Below are positions 53,150 to 64,000 of a DNA stretch of 64,000 nt, piece after piece. Within the stretch, counting starts at the first letter, position 1, and each line of letters starts with the position of its first letter. This stretch comes from Sordaria brevicollis (taxonomy: Eukaryota; Ascomycota; Sordariomycetes; Sordariales; Sordariaceae): the NCBI GenBank assembly GCA_033439795.1, contig JAUTDP010000002.1, forward strand, positions 3,224,001 through 3,288,000, given 5' to 3'. The translations under genes were made by a program, and so were the position numbers. The notes below the pieces were generated by a model. That model ran no database searches, was not told the origin of the DNA, and was given only the letters and a program-made list of their open reading frames with translations.

Positions 53150-54856
53150 TCACAACAAAGCAAACAACATACTTCCCAAAGCCGCTACCACCACCGAAAA
53201 TGGGCCTACACCAAACCACTCCGCACCACTCCTCTTCATCACCATGCGCATTGGAGAAGCGGCACTATCGCTATCTCCATTAGCACCATTCTCCCCGCTC
53301 CCACTTCCACTGTTGACATCCCCAACCTGCCTTAAAACCCAAATATCCCCCTTATCATCATCCATCATCCAAATCCTCTTTTCCTTCTCCTCCCCACCTG
53401 CATCATCCACCGCCAACCCAACCGGCCTGAAACAACTACCAGGACACTTACTCAAGTCCTGATTCCACATAATATCCACCAGAGAATTTGTGCTATCACT
53501 TGCCTCCACCGGCTCACCCTTTACGCTATCAAATACGACAGCAGATAGTTTGTACCCCGCGGGGTTGGAACGGTCCCAGGAGCCGTGGAAGGTTATGTAC
53601 GCTAGTGTCTGGTTGTTGTTCCCATTGGTGGAGTGGCTGAACTTGATGTCCAAAGGTGCGGTATGCGCAGGAAAGGTCAGACGGGGAGGAACAAAGTTGT
53701 CTGAGCAAGAGGTGTCGGAGGTGGTGATGTTGATTGGTTTTGCTTGCGGCGAGGTCTCCGGGGAAGGTAAGTAAGGGAGGGAGTAAGGGGTCGAGTCGTA
53801 GGTGAACTGGGAGCCGACTTTGAGTTCCCCCAATGATGGGAAGGAAGGGGTTGTAGAGGAATTCCAAAGGGCGAGGCAGTAGGGGTATCCGTGGTTCCCT
53901 CCTCCTTCTTGATTGTCTGATGAGGAGGAAGAGGAGGGAACGCGAAGAACACCATGATAGTTCATTTCCTCCCCGGGACTGTCTTCGTGAATGTCCACGC
54001 CAAACCGCTTGATCCCGTCCGCGCTGTTTTCGACGCTGTAGATCCCCCCTGTGTTGGGCTCCTCGGCTACTCCAACAGAGTTGCGCAGGCCCCAGCCGAT
54101 GGTCCAGCCTTCGCTGGGGTAGTCGTATACCTTGCTGCCTGGCGAGCCGAGGTTGGGGTCGGAGATGTCGAAGGCTCGAATTTGCGAGATGCCGGAGGAG
54201 TGGTCGGTGGCGCCATTGTCGATGTTGCTGCCGCTGCCGCGCGAGGCGAGCAGGATGCCGGGTTGTTTGCGGGACAGGAGGAGCGTGCGGGTGGAGTGGC
54301 CGCCGCCTACGTTGGTCATGTTGCTGATGAGCGTCTTGGGAGACTTTTCGTTACTGACGCTGATGGCGTCGGCGTCGTATGGCCAGCTGTAGACTGAGTT
54401 GGATGTGGAGGCGTAGAGGGTTTTGCCGTCAGCGGAGAGTTCGATGCCATGGTTGAGCTAGTGATCTTAGTTATCGATTTATATGTTTCCTAGAGGTAGT
54501 ACGGAGTGAGGACGAAGAGCTCTTACATCACTCATAGACACGAGACTCGTGGTCTTCTCCACTGATAAACAGGGCCAGCCATCGTTCTTGATAGTCAGGT
54601 GTGTGATGCCCTTGCCAGCCTCAACGACGAGTAAACCCCCCTTCGAGTCGATAATGACGCTTCTCGGCTTCTTGAGTCCGGTAGCCACAAGCCGGGCTTC
54701 GTAACCATCACGGACGACTGGTGCAGGATATCCCGCGGGTTCAGGTGCTGGACATGTCGACGCTGCTATTCTCCGTCCTTGGACGACATTGCTGGAAAGC
54801 CAGAACAGCAGAGAGGGCAACATCAGGGCCGAGGTTTTCCAGGTTGTCGAGAACAT
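53150..54856 (-). CDS. Secreted, probably GPI-anchored PQQ-type sugar dehydrogenase (sorbosone/pyranose dehydrogenase family)
   Basis: Exons 54856-54527 and 54457-53150 (GTAAGA..CACTAG, phase 0) give 545 residues. A signal peptide (LMLPSLLFWLSSNVVQG) starts the protein. The body is a beta-propeller of the L-sorbosone/soluble glucose dehydrogenase type: GLKKPRSVIID and LNHGIELSADGKTLYAS near the front, RNSVGVAEE in the middle and YITFHGSWDRSNPAGYK then FRPVGLAVDD later. Fungal AA12 pyranose dehydrogenases share this fold and use PQQ. The C-terminus has a Ser/Gly/Asp linker and a hydrophobic end (SVVVAALGSMLFALL) without a basic tail, typical of GPI attachment. The first ATG was chosen over an upstream in-frame GTG. 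Redox cofactor and substrate are inferred from the family. Confidence 0.87.
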
Positions 54857-55826
54857 GGTGCTCGTCTGGTGTGAGCTCAAGCTCTCATATAGCTGTGTAA
54901 GGTCTTGAACGAGCTCTTGATGTAGCTATCCCAATTGGGAAAGCCGATAGTAAAGAACAACTAAGGTAGGTAGGGTAACTGCGCATGCATAAAGCGATCT
55001 GTAAGTCAGCCTCTCATGTATGGTTTTATCTTGATGCCTGGATGCAAGTGGGATGGTGTGGGTGGTTGCACGGTCAAGCGATGGGAAGCCAAGATACACA
55101 AAACACACAAGGTTCGGCCGCTTTAGTCGTTTCTGGGCAAGAAGAGCGACGAATTTCCGCTTGGACGATGTCATGGTGTCTCTGAGTTGACGGAGATTTA
55201 TAATGCGGTTTCTCTTGGGAAAGAGGGATGAAGTTGTAGTGTGACACATGTGCACAGAAATGGACGAGCTTGACGAACAGCAAAGGAGACAGACAACGTG
55301 AAGAGAGAGAAGTATGTACCTTGAGGGCTCCCCTGGTTCATCTGTCACAGGATGGTGGTCGGCTTAGATGAAGCCGTGTGAGTCTCAACACAAATGCCGG
55401 GATGGTTGTTGTACTTGTATTCAAAAAAACTAAGAAGTTTTGTGGTATGTGATGTCATTCCAGTTCCAGACTCAGCTTCTCGGGAAGGAGATGCTCTGTG
55501 TTGTCTGAGCCGTTGCTTTCTGTCTTGGCCGAGGACTAGGCAGGTGGCTGTTAGTCATCCACAAAAGGAAGGAAATGCCTTGGCCTGCGATCCAGAAAGC
55601 AACCACTACTGGTAGAGAAGATGTGAACATTCCTGATCCCGTGGTTGATTCAAGATTAACCATTGGAAGAATAAATGGACGAAGATTGGACGCATCATGT
55701 GCACAAGATCAACGAAAAGAAGAATGCCATGTCTCGAACTTCGGACTAAACTTACTGAATAATTATGACCCCTTAACTATGATGTTGAAACGCCATTTGA
55801 ACGCCTAGCACAAGGGTATCCGTTTG
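54857..55826. other. Intergenic region
   Basis: Promoter side of the PQQ dehydrogenase and 3' side of the potassium channel. Short frames are not convincing. No repeat recognised. Confidence 0.45.
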
Positions 55827-58170
55827 CTACTCCCTCTGATTCCTCGTCCCATTCTCTTTCCTCCTCGCGGCCCTGACATCTCTGAGCTCATCATTAAGGG
55901 TCTCAATCAGCCGTTCCAGGATCCACTCGGCCTCCTCCTGAGAGCTCATGAGCGGGCTCCTGCTGCCGACCCAGCTCCACCTCGCCCGCTCCTTCCCCTC
56001 CAGTTCATCCTTACTCTTACTCAGATGAGAATGAGGCTTGCGGTGCTTAGCTGCGTCGCTCTCGTCCTCTCCGATGAGTCGGAGGTACCACGCCCACTCC
56101 TGAAAAGTGTACTTACGCGGCGGGTGGCTCTTGAGGTGTTGCGTTACCCGCCCGATCTCCTCGATCAGCGTGAGGTGGTACTCGGCCGGGTCCGTGGGGA
56201 TCTGCGGCAGGTCCTGGTCCTGGCGTGGTATCGAGACGGCACGCGTCATCTTGGGAAGCTGAGAAGTCGTCTTGTTGTTCTCGTCGTACGGGTCCTCGTC
56301 ATCCGTGTTGCCCATCTTCTTTGACCGACCGTTCGACCGCTTTCCTGGGGTTGGCGTAGAAGTAGCAGAGTCATCATTGAATCGTACAGTTCGATTGGTG
56401 CGACCGTTGCTGTCGCCGTCTTTTTCTTCAGCTGCTGCGTTACCCTCAACTCGCCTCTTGTGAGTATCTTCGTCTCTGGCATTTTTCGCTTCCTTCTCTT
56501 TCTTCGCACCGGTGTTTGCGCCTTCGGCATCGAGATCAGCCTGGTCTTGGGCAAGCTCACCCTCGTCATCGTCGTCCTCACTGCTGTATCTATGACGCTG
56601 TGCGTCTCCAAGGAATCCTGGTGGCGACTCCTCAATGTCCTCCGTGAACAGCTTTCCATGGGACAGAGAGTTCAATACGGCCTTGAACTCCCCTTTAAAG
56701 CCTCGCTCGCTAGGAAGAATGGTAACGGTAGCCACTTTATCCGTGGCGTCCTTGATACCTTTGACAATGGTATCTCCTGCATTAGAGATCAAGACTGTCA
56801 TGGTCGGAAGAGCAAGAAGCGCCCAGAAGACCCAGAAGGACTTCCCGGCATTGGAAATAGGCGTGATGTCTCCGTATCCAATGGTTGTCAGACTGACATA
56901 TGACATGTAAAAGGCATCAAAGTAGGTCCACTGCTGATACTGACGCTCACACACTTGGAAGATCTTGGCCCCAACTAGCCACAAGACCAACCATGTGCTG
57001 GTAGAGATCGCCATAGCAAACCAGCGATGCCTATGAGCTGCCTGCTTTTGGATCTTTCTCATCAGCTCAAACTCTGACTGTCTTCGTTCAAATTCAGTGA
57101 GACCTGAGTTGGAAGACAGAAGGCCAGGGGAATCCGAGGTTGCATCCCGTATGGGCGTAAGTATGCCATCTTTCCCCTTCTTGGCCATTTGCCTTAGCAC
57201 GCGGTGTCTGAGTTTCTCCACCATGCGAGCATCGAGCCTCCTCTTTCCGCGCTCCAGCATCAAACTGCGAATGGATCCAATGACGAGACCCAAGCTGATA
57301 ATGCCGACCAAGGAGTATGGGAAGAGCAGTGCCCTTCCGAGAGTGGAGGTAGGGTTGTTGTCGCCAAATCCCACGGTAAAAAGCGTCACGGCTGCCCAGT
57401 ATACGCCGTCGAGGTAGTTCCACCCTTCAGTGTTGGAGAAAATAAGAGCACCTAGGTGAAGGTAGATAAGGAACGAGATGGTTTGTAACATCAGTGTCCT
57501 CTGACTGGGCGTGAGCATGAAGTCCTTTTCGTAGTGCCCCATTTGGGAACCCCAGACGGTAACCACCATCAGTGAAGCGACAACAAAGTACAGGACGGCC
57601 GCATAGATGCCATAAAAATAGGCTTGAGACCATATAAAGTCGTTGGTCTCCGGTTTTAGCGGTCCGGCTGTTGTACTTGCAAGTGCTATCAGGCAAATGG
57701 ATGAGAGGTACCATCCAACTATGGTGACTGGTTGAGCAATGGAGAACCGGAGTCTCCTCGTCATGTTGAGGAGCAGGGCCAGGTTGGAGATCAAGGCGAT
57801 GGCAAGCTGGACAGCGTTGATGGCGATCAGCCATGCCGGGTCCTTGATGAAGGTCGCGGTACCGATGTCCACTCCCTTGTAGTAATTTTGTCTCCATGGT
57901 CGGACGAGGGCACATATACTGAAGGCGCTTGCAACGGGCCCCAGTGTGCCTGCGACCATGGGGAAAGCAGCCGAGGCAAACCACCATCGACTTGAGAAAA
58001 GTTCGGAATGTCAGTATACCATCTGAATCCTAAGAAATTCATGTTTATCCTACTTACCTGGGATCTCGATGGGCCTGGTCCTCTCCCATGCGCTCTGGAA
58101 GAGAGGCCTTGTTTCGCGCATCAACCTCTTGGAGATGTTCCTCCACATTCTCACCACCGGCGTCCTCCAT
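55827..58170 (-). CDS. Outward-rectifying two-pore potassium channel (TOK1 type)
   Basis: Exons 58170-58058 and 57990-55827 (GTAAGT..TCAAG, phase 2) give 758 residues. The short first exon encodes an acidic cytosolic start; the second begins with the first membrane segment. About eight hydrophobic segments are visible, with pore loops TVGFGDNNPT and TTIGYGDITP, the two K+ selectivity filters of fungal TOK channels. The first filter reads GFGD and the second GYGD. The long C-terminal half after the second pore is cytosolic and charged, with an Asp/Glu run and a Lys/Arg-rich segment. TOK channels carry outward K+ current across the plasma membrane and set membrane potential. The 68-nt intron has a CTGAATCC-like branch region. 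Confidence 0.93.
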
Positions 58171-58997
58171 CTTGTCAGGCAAGTAGTAACTGTGTTAGTT
58201 AAGGGCACTAGTTTAACGAATGACTATGATGTTAAAGATAGCGAATAGTAAGTTTTTGGGACGGCCTGCCCTATTGACGCGCGTGGTCGTTCAATGTCAT
58301 TCTCTCATTGTTGTCGTTGCATCACGGCGGCAGAGAGGGAATAATAGGTCTTCGGAGGATGAGAGAATGAGGAAGTATCGTTGTCATTTCATTGAAACTA
58401 CTTAGGAAGGTATAAAAGAAGCTCGTAGTATGAAACTTTGGCATGGCAGCCCTTTCCAAGGAAGCTTTGAAAGACGATGTTCGGGTTGCTTGCTGCTGGT
58501 CACGCTGAACCTCAGCCATCATATGACGTCCCGGGCAAGGACATGTTTCTGGAGGAGCCACGAGGGTACGTACCTGATCGCTTAAAGCCAAGTTCTGCCA
58601 AGGTTTTAACCAGAGCTTGTTCTGTGGAGTTCGATTGGCCAGGGCCGCTGGATGACTGTCAGCTGGCCACCAAGTGGCAGGTAGTTAGTTCCGATGCAGG
58701 TACGTACCTCACTCTGGTTTTGGTTGTTCTCTTAACAATTTCTTGTGATAAACAAACGTCAACAACACCACATTCAGGTCGTGATATCACCTGTGTTCCA
58801 TCATTCTAGGATGCCATAATCGCTTATGAGGTATTCTTCTGCGTTTGAAGAAGGATCGAGATGAAGGAATAAGCCGGTGCTCTTACGAGTAAGAACTTTT
58901 AGTCCAGTGTCCACGGCCTCTCTCACTCTGTTGTGAGCTCGTAATCAATGGTCTGACAAGCCACCATAGAAATTCCCATCAACTGGAAACGTAGAAG
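58171..58997. other. Divergent promoter region
   Basis: Between the TOK channel and the hydrolase-like gene. No gene seen. Confidence 0.5.
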
Positions 58998-61203
58998 ATG
59001 CCGAGATGGACTCTAGCACTGAGGTTCAGGCGCATCACACCAGCCTTTCCGCGCCAAGGGTTCCTCCATAAGAGATTCTACAGTAGTACTCCGTTTGAAC
59101 CGTCGATAGAACGCTATACTGTTCCATGTGCCTCTGCTGGTCATATCACCGTGAGGTAGGTTGACCAAATGCTCCCGATAAATGGTCAACCAAGACTGAT
59201 ATTTCTGGACCAGTCTCTACAATGTCGCTGACCGGCCGCCAACCGATCCCTTGATCATCTGGATCCCTCCTTTCGCTGCTCGGGACGAGAACGACCCAAA
59301 CTACCATCTTCCTTCATGGCTTCACAAGTTCTCAGTTGCCGTCATCCATTACAGATGGTCTGGCTTGCACGATGATAGGCCGAAGCCCAAGCCGAAGCCG
59401 GAGGTCAAGCCAAATGCTGATGTCGAACCTGAGTTCGACGACTTCTTCGACGAAGCATACTTTTCAAGCGATCCCTTTTCCGAGGAAATGGAGGAAGATC
59501 AACTCGCAAAAGAGAACTCACAAAAAGAGATTTCACAACAAGAGACTTCACAAGAAGAGAACACACAAAAAGAGGGAAACCCAGAAAAAGGAGAACAGGA
59601 AGCAGAAGAAGAAGACCCCATCAGCATAACCCCCCACCACTGGCCCACCCCGATCCACGACGTCCTCTTCGGCTACTCCTGGATCATCCAAAACCTACAA
59701 CCGCCCTGGCCGAAGCGCAAAGACGTCTACATCTGCGGCTCCTACCTCGGCGCCTCTCTCGCCGCCGGCTTAGCCCTAACCGAATCCTACCCGCACGCGC
59801 GCATGACCGTGCGCGGTCTTTTGGCCTACAACGGCATCTACGACTGGACCACTTTCTTGCCCGACCACCCGATCCATCGACCGAGAGGGGACGACCGTAT
59901 TCTGATCGAGGAGAGGCTACATCTCAAACTCAACCGTGACCTCGACAAAGAAGCCGGTCCCGCCGCTACGTCCCCCGTCATTGCCTATTACCAGCGAAGG
60001 CTGGAGGATTTGTTCGGTACCCCCTCGGGACTGTTTGATAACTTTGCCAGCGCCTGTCTGTTTTTCCACACAGCGGGACTTTTTGTCCCGCCGACTTTTG
60101 ACGAGAAGTATGTCCCCGAGTGGTTGTTGCCGCCGCCGCCGGGACCATTGATTACGGGTGTCGATGCCAATACGGCTACGGCTACTCCGACTGGTCAAGG
60201 CGTCAGTGACCCTCACGACCCTTTTACTCCTCCTTCTTCCGCCTCCTCCTTTTCAGAACAACCCCCGCTGGATGGATCTGAACCTCTTCCAGAAACAACC
60301 CAAACCCCAACCTTCTCCGACGACTTCGACCCCGAAGCCTTCGACCTCGACCACCTCGACCCCAACGCAGTCTCGGACTCCCACCACCACCTCAACGACG
60401 CCTCCGGCGATATCAACTCTGTAGCAGCCCAAGATATGCTACAAGAACATCACCAATATCACCATTCTTCCTCTCCCCCGGGAACCCCGGGATCCAAAGA
60501 AGGACTCAAAGTCCAGATCCACCCCGGCAGATTCCCAAGAAAGGCCTACCTGCATTTCCCGCCCCCAAAGTCGATGCTTAAGCTTCCAGACACTTTGTTA
60601 CTGTACGAGACTCCCTCTTCTCGGGAGGGGGGTGAGTTACCGCCTTTTAAGTGCGATGCTTTGGCGAGGGTGGATGTGGAAGGGGCAAAGGAAAATGGTG
60701 GTGGTGGTGCTTTGGTTGGGTCAAAGCCGTTAGTGACTACTGATGAGAAAAGGGGAAGGGGTAGGCCGAGGAAGGAACCTTCAGACCTAAAGGAGGCAGA
60801 AGAAGACCTAGAAGAAGTGGAGGAAAGGGATAAAAGAGGAGAAGGACAGGAGACAGAGAAGGAAACACGCCCAAAACCAAAGCGTAAATACAGAAAACCA
60901 CCCGTCGCCATCACCGCGGGAGAAAACAGTTTCCGCACGCAAGCGTACGAGCTGGCGCTGCTGATGCAGAGGAGCATTGAGACGTTGGAACTGAAAGAGA
61001 GACGGAAGTGGGATGAGGATTACCTGGTAGACATCCACTACTGGGAAATAGAGTCGGCGAGGAGAGTGAAAGTGGCGGACGTGGGCGTGGTGGATGATCA
61101 GGATATGGAGATTGGGGATCTGGAAGGGGTTGGCGATCTGGATGAGAGGGGGAGGAAGATTGTTTTGGAGTGGTTGGCGGAGAAGATGGATAAGGCGCGT
61201 TGA
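58998..61203 (+). CDS. Mitochondrial alpha/beta-hydrolase-like protein with altered nucleophile motif
   Basis: Exons 58998-59155 and 59214-61203 (GTAGGT..CCAG, phase 2) give 715 residues. The first ~30 residues (MPRWTLALRFRR, then RFYSS) form a clear mitochondrial presequence. A hydrolase-like core follows: strand IIWIPPFA, then SVAVIHYRWSG, then the elbow CGSYLGASLA, where a GxSxG motif would sit. It reads G-S-Y-L-G, so Tyr occupies the usual Ser position. An acidic insert of about 80 residues rich in Glu, Gln and Lys repeats separates the first strands from the core. The C-terminal half is low-complexity plus a Lys/Arg-rich AT-hook-like GRGRPRK and a final helical segment. I know no named function. 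It may be a non-catalytic scaffold of the fold; that is inference. Confidence 0.78.
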
Positions 61204-61460
61204 GACTGGTCGTCACTCCTGTGTATATTGTATTGTAAGATAGATACCATAGAGCATTGATCTGGGCACGGTCAGTTCGTGCGATGTCAGCCTTGATGTT
61301 GAGAAAGTGAAGGCAGGCCTGTTCCCTTTTCGCTGGCCTTCCTTTGTTTATTAACCGATAACGCCCACTCTAGATGATGGGTAGATAGATACCCTACCAA
61401 TATTATACTAGCGCTCGCCACCAATCATCATAAAAGCATTCCTTATTCCATCATCTTCTT

Positions 61461-62603
61461 TTACTCCTCGATGGTCTTGACGTTCTCCCACTCGCCCTTA
61501 AGGTTCTCCTTCCATAGTGTGACCTTGTTATTGTCACTGCTGGCAGCCAACACGTTTCCGCTAAGTGACCAGCTGACGCGCCAGACAGCCGCATCAAAGT
61601 TGAGGACCTTGCACTTCCACTCGCCGGGGTTTGCCGCGTCACTCGTCCAGATGCGCACCGTCTTGTCCTGCGAGGCACTCGCGATGTAGCTCTTCTGAAG
61701 CACAGTCGGGCTCCACGCAACGTCGCGCACCCAGTCCGTGTGGCCCGTCAGGGGCTCGCGCTCAAGCTTGTATCCGTTCGTGGCAGGGTCGTAGGTCCAG
61801 ATCTTGAGCAGGTTGTCGGAACCGCCGGTGACGAAGCGCCTGTTGCCCGTCGAGCCGGGGCCGGGGTTGCTGCTGACGATGCTGCCGGGTGTAGTGGCGG
61901 GGGCCCATGAGACCGAGTTGACGCCCAGGCCGTGGGCGTGGAAGAGGTTATGCTCCCAGCTGTTATCCTTGAACTCGAGAACGCTGACGTTGCCGTCGGA
62001 AGAGGCGCAGGCCAAGAGGCAGCCGGCTTCGTGGGGAGACCAGGAAACGATGTTGACGCTGGCTTTGTGTAGGGCGAAGTCGAAGATGCGCTGCCAGCTT
62101 CCAGCTTGCTCGCGCCAGATGAGAACCTTGCCGTCGTACCCTGCCGAGGCGAGGATGTTGCCGTACTTGGGATGCGCCCACGCTACGCTCCAGACTGCGC
62201 CATCGTGTCTGTTGTTTTGAGAATGGAGGTTAGCCCAAAATCCATGTAATTCCTGACTGGGCCCGTCGCAAACATACCCCTTCAGTGTCTCTACAAGTCG
62301 CTGTGACTCGCCCTCGATCTCAAAGATCTTGATGGTGCGATCCGAGGAGCATGTCGCTAACCTCCTGCCGTAGTAGTCGAGAACTGCATCGTGCTGGAAG
62401 TGCCCGTTAGAATCGCGGTACTCGTCGTCGGGAAATTTGGCAAAGGTCGCGGCAAACGTACAATCATATCATCGTGGCCAGAGTTGGCGATAACCTGTGC
62501 GCCTGCGGTCTGTGATGTCGCGATAGCTTATGTTAGTGAACCAGTAGCCAAGAAAGGGGGGGACGCCGCTGGCAGCTTTGGAGTGTTAGAGGGGATATAC
62601 CAT
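61461..62603 (-). CDS. sec13: SEC13, COPII coat and nuclear pore WD40 protein
   Basis: Four coding exons: 62603-62601, 62509-62462, 62393-62278 and 62208-61461. They give 304 residues, the length of the Neurospora protein as I recall it. The six WD-type blades run from [20 protein letters not shown] to the end ENVKTIEE, including [13 protein letters not shown] and [15 protein letters not shown]13 pairs with SEC31 in the COPII cage and sits in the Y-complex of the nuclear pore. The first coding exon is just the ATG, followed directly by GTATAT. No other in-frame ATG lies before the conserved start of blade one, and phases 0, 0 and 2 agree throughout. It is convergent with the hydrolase-like gene and divergent from PEX20. 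Confidence 0.95.
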
Positions 62604-63796
62604 CTTGATTATCTATGGGGGTATTGAAGATTTGGAAGAAGACAGAAAGATTACGAGGTTGTATGAGGCGCGCTTTTGGTTATGAAGAATATAAGAGTTA
62701 TGAAGTAGAGGTAGCAAAAAGGAAAAAGTCAAGACGCCGTCGTTGGAATTGCTATCCAGCAGTTCAGTTGGATCACCACTGGAAGGGAAGCTGCAAGCTA
62801 CAGTGGACTGGACGGCCAAAGCGACGGGACAGCATGTCGGGAGCCAGCCCGTCTCGCTGGAGCTCTTGACGCTTGTACCAAGATCCCTGTCAAATGATGT
62901 GGTCCAGCTGGCAAGAAGATCAAGGTGAGTGCGGTGAGACGCGGTGAGTGGGGCTTTTTGGCTTGTCGGTCGGCTTCCTCAAACGCTCACCGTGGTATGA
63001 CGTTCCTTCCTTCCTTTGGGACTTGGGAGTTGGGTCGGCAGCTTGCAGTGGACCCCTTCGTTGTTGAGACAAAGGTGGGGCAAGTGTGAGGCAGGGGCAC
63101 GTTGACCCCACGCGGTTTCGGCGGCCCCTCGCCGGTCCCGTTCCCGCTGTAAAAGTCCACTGAACATGCATATGATAGCGCCGTCAGCGCATGGCCTTTA
63201 CCCCGAATTTCGAAAAGTGCCGTTGGCAGCGTCACCTCACTTTTATAAAAAGTTGGGATGGAATCTCAACCACCTGCACCATTTATGGTTGACGCTCCTT
63301 CCCAAATAACTTTCTATTCAGATCGGTGACGTTTTCTGGTTCAAGTTGTTTGCCAAATCAGAATTTTCGTGCGCACAAAATTCAAATCAGTCGCGTTCTT
63401 GCCGTGGGGTATTTATTGGGGGTCCTTCTACCTTTTTTTCTCGTTTCCCATCTTTCCTCCTTCCACCCTTTTTTTCTCGAACTATTTGTTGCCAGACTTG
63501 AAATACCGGCGGGTTCGGTTACTGTCGCGCTTCCCCAAGAACCTCGGCTTCTACAACCACTTCGCGCCACTAATAACAGCAACTTGCGACTCTCCTTTCG
63601 CTCACTCATCTTCAAGTCTTCGCTCTACAACAACAACAACAACTCTATACTATACCCGCTTTTCTAGCACTACTTCTTCCTTATTCTTTTAATAAATACC
63701 CTTCCTTCTACTCATAATCTTTGCCGCCCCCCATCACGCTTACCACAGCGCCTCTCTAACCTTTTGCTACCAACAACCCACCAAACCACGATCAAG
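62604..63796. other. Divergent promoter region between SEC13 and PEX20
   Basis: About 1.2 kb with no gene. The part before PEX20 (63440-63790) is strongly pyrimidine-rich with a (CAA) run at about 63628-63643, as in fungal 5' leaders. Confidence 0.55.
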
Positions 63797-64000
63797 ATGT
63801 CGGATAGCATGTGCGGCCCCTCCAACGGAGCCAAGAATCTCCTGGCGCACGCGGACCGCGACCGCACTCTTCACCAGGACCGCCTGGTCAACTCGCCCAA
63901 CTCGGCTGCCGGTGGCGTAAGACACGATCTCTTTTTTTTTTTCCCCCTTCGCGTCGTAGAATACCTCACATAACTCGTTTGCTAACATCCAAAATAGGCC
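63797..64000 (+). CDS. pex20: Peroxin PEX20, 5' end only
   Basis: Exon 1 is 63797-63916 (40 codons). It ends at GTAAGA and is followed by an 81-nt intron with a GCTAACA branch site and AAATAG acceptor; exon 2 starts at 63998 and the window ends three bases later. The protein begins MSDSMCGPSNGAKNLL and continues HADRDRTLHQDRLV, the PEX20 N-terminus. The conserved Cys (residue 6) is the site whose monoubiquitination recycles PEX20 from the peroxisomal membrane in other fungi. PEX20 is the PTS2 co-receptor acting with PEX7 in filamentous fungi. The rest of the gene lies beyond the window. Confidence 0.9.

Overview
The window is nuclear DNA from a filamentous ascomycete of the order Sordariales, close to Neurospora and Sordaria but apparently not N. 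crassa itself. Genes carry short GT..AG introns with CTAAC/CTAAT-like branch sites, telomere-type TTAGGG motifs lie in several promoters, and the predicted carboxymuconate cyclase, SEC13 and complex I 30 kDa subunit resemble the Neurospora proteins as I remember them. There are 18 complete protein-coding genes, one partial gene at the right edge, two tRNA genes and one small DNA-transposon relic. No bacterial operon, CRISPR array or virus-like segment was seen.

Layout. 0-8 kb: mitochondrial EngB-type GTPase (+), SWF1-type palmitoyltransferase (-), then telomere protein RAP1 (+), whose promoter itself carries telomeric repeats. 8-17.5 kb: a low-complexity unknown protein (-), mitochondrial hydroxyacid-oxoacid transhydrogenase (-), and the MET10 subunit of sulfite reductase (-). 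19.5-26 kb: a copper-transporting P-type ATPase (+) interrupted by one apparent frameshift, and a C3HC zinc-finger NIPA/Rsm1-like protein (+). 26.9 kb: tRNA-Pro. 28-35 kb: a very large NOT4 ubiquitin ligase gene (-) with a long optional intron, and a UGA-CUA-G stop followed by 145 open in-frame codons. 35.8 kb: a 344-bp pogo/Tc1-type MITE. 36.4-44 kb: complex I 30 kDa subunit (+), then a divergent pair of aromatic catabolism genes (intradiol dioxygenase and carboxymuconate cyclase). 44.2 kb: intron-containing tRNA-His. 45-64 kb: Cys-rich membrane protein (-), HAL2/MET22 nucleotidase (+), mitochondrial ribosomal protein L6 (-), karyogamy protein KAR5 (+), GPI-type PQQ sugar dehydrogenase (-), TOK two-pore K+ channel (-), a mitochondrial alpha/beta-hydrolase-like protein (+), SEC13 (-) and the start of PEX20 (+).

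Functional links: MET10 and HAL2 both serve sulfate assimilation; the dioxygenase and muconate cyclase are consecutive types of step in the beta-ketoadipate route; several genes encode mitochondrial proteins (EngB, HOT, complex I, MRPL6, the hydrolase). The rest is ordinary unlinked eukaryotic housekeeping content.

The observations most worth checking are the NOT4 stop-codon readthrough candidate, the alternative NOT4 C-termini set by a 799-nt intron, the copper ATPase frameshift in a C6 run, the telomeric repeats in front of RAP1, the SEC13 exon that consists only of its start codon, and the MITE. Exon borders were read by eye and checked for phase arithmetic; no similarity search or expression data were available.
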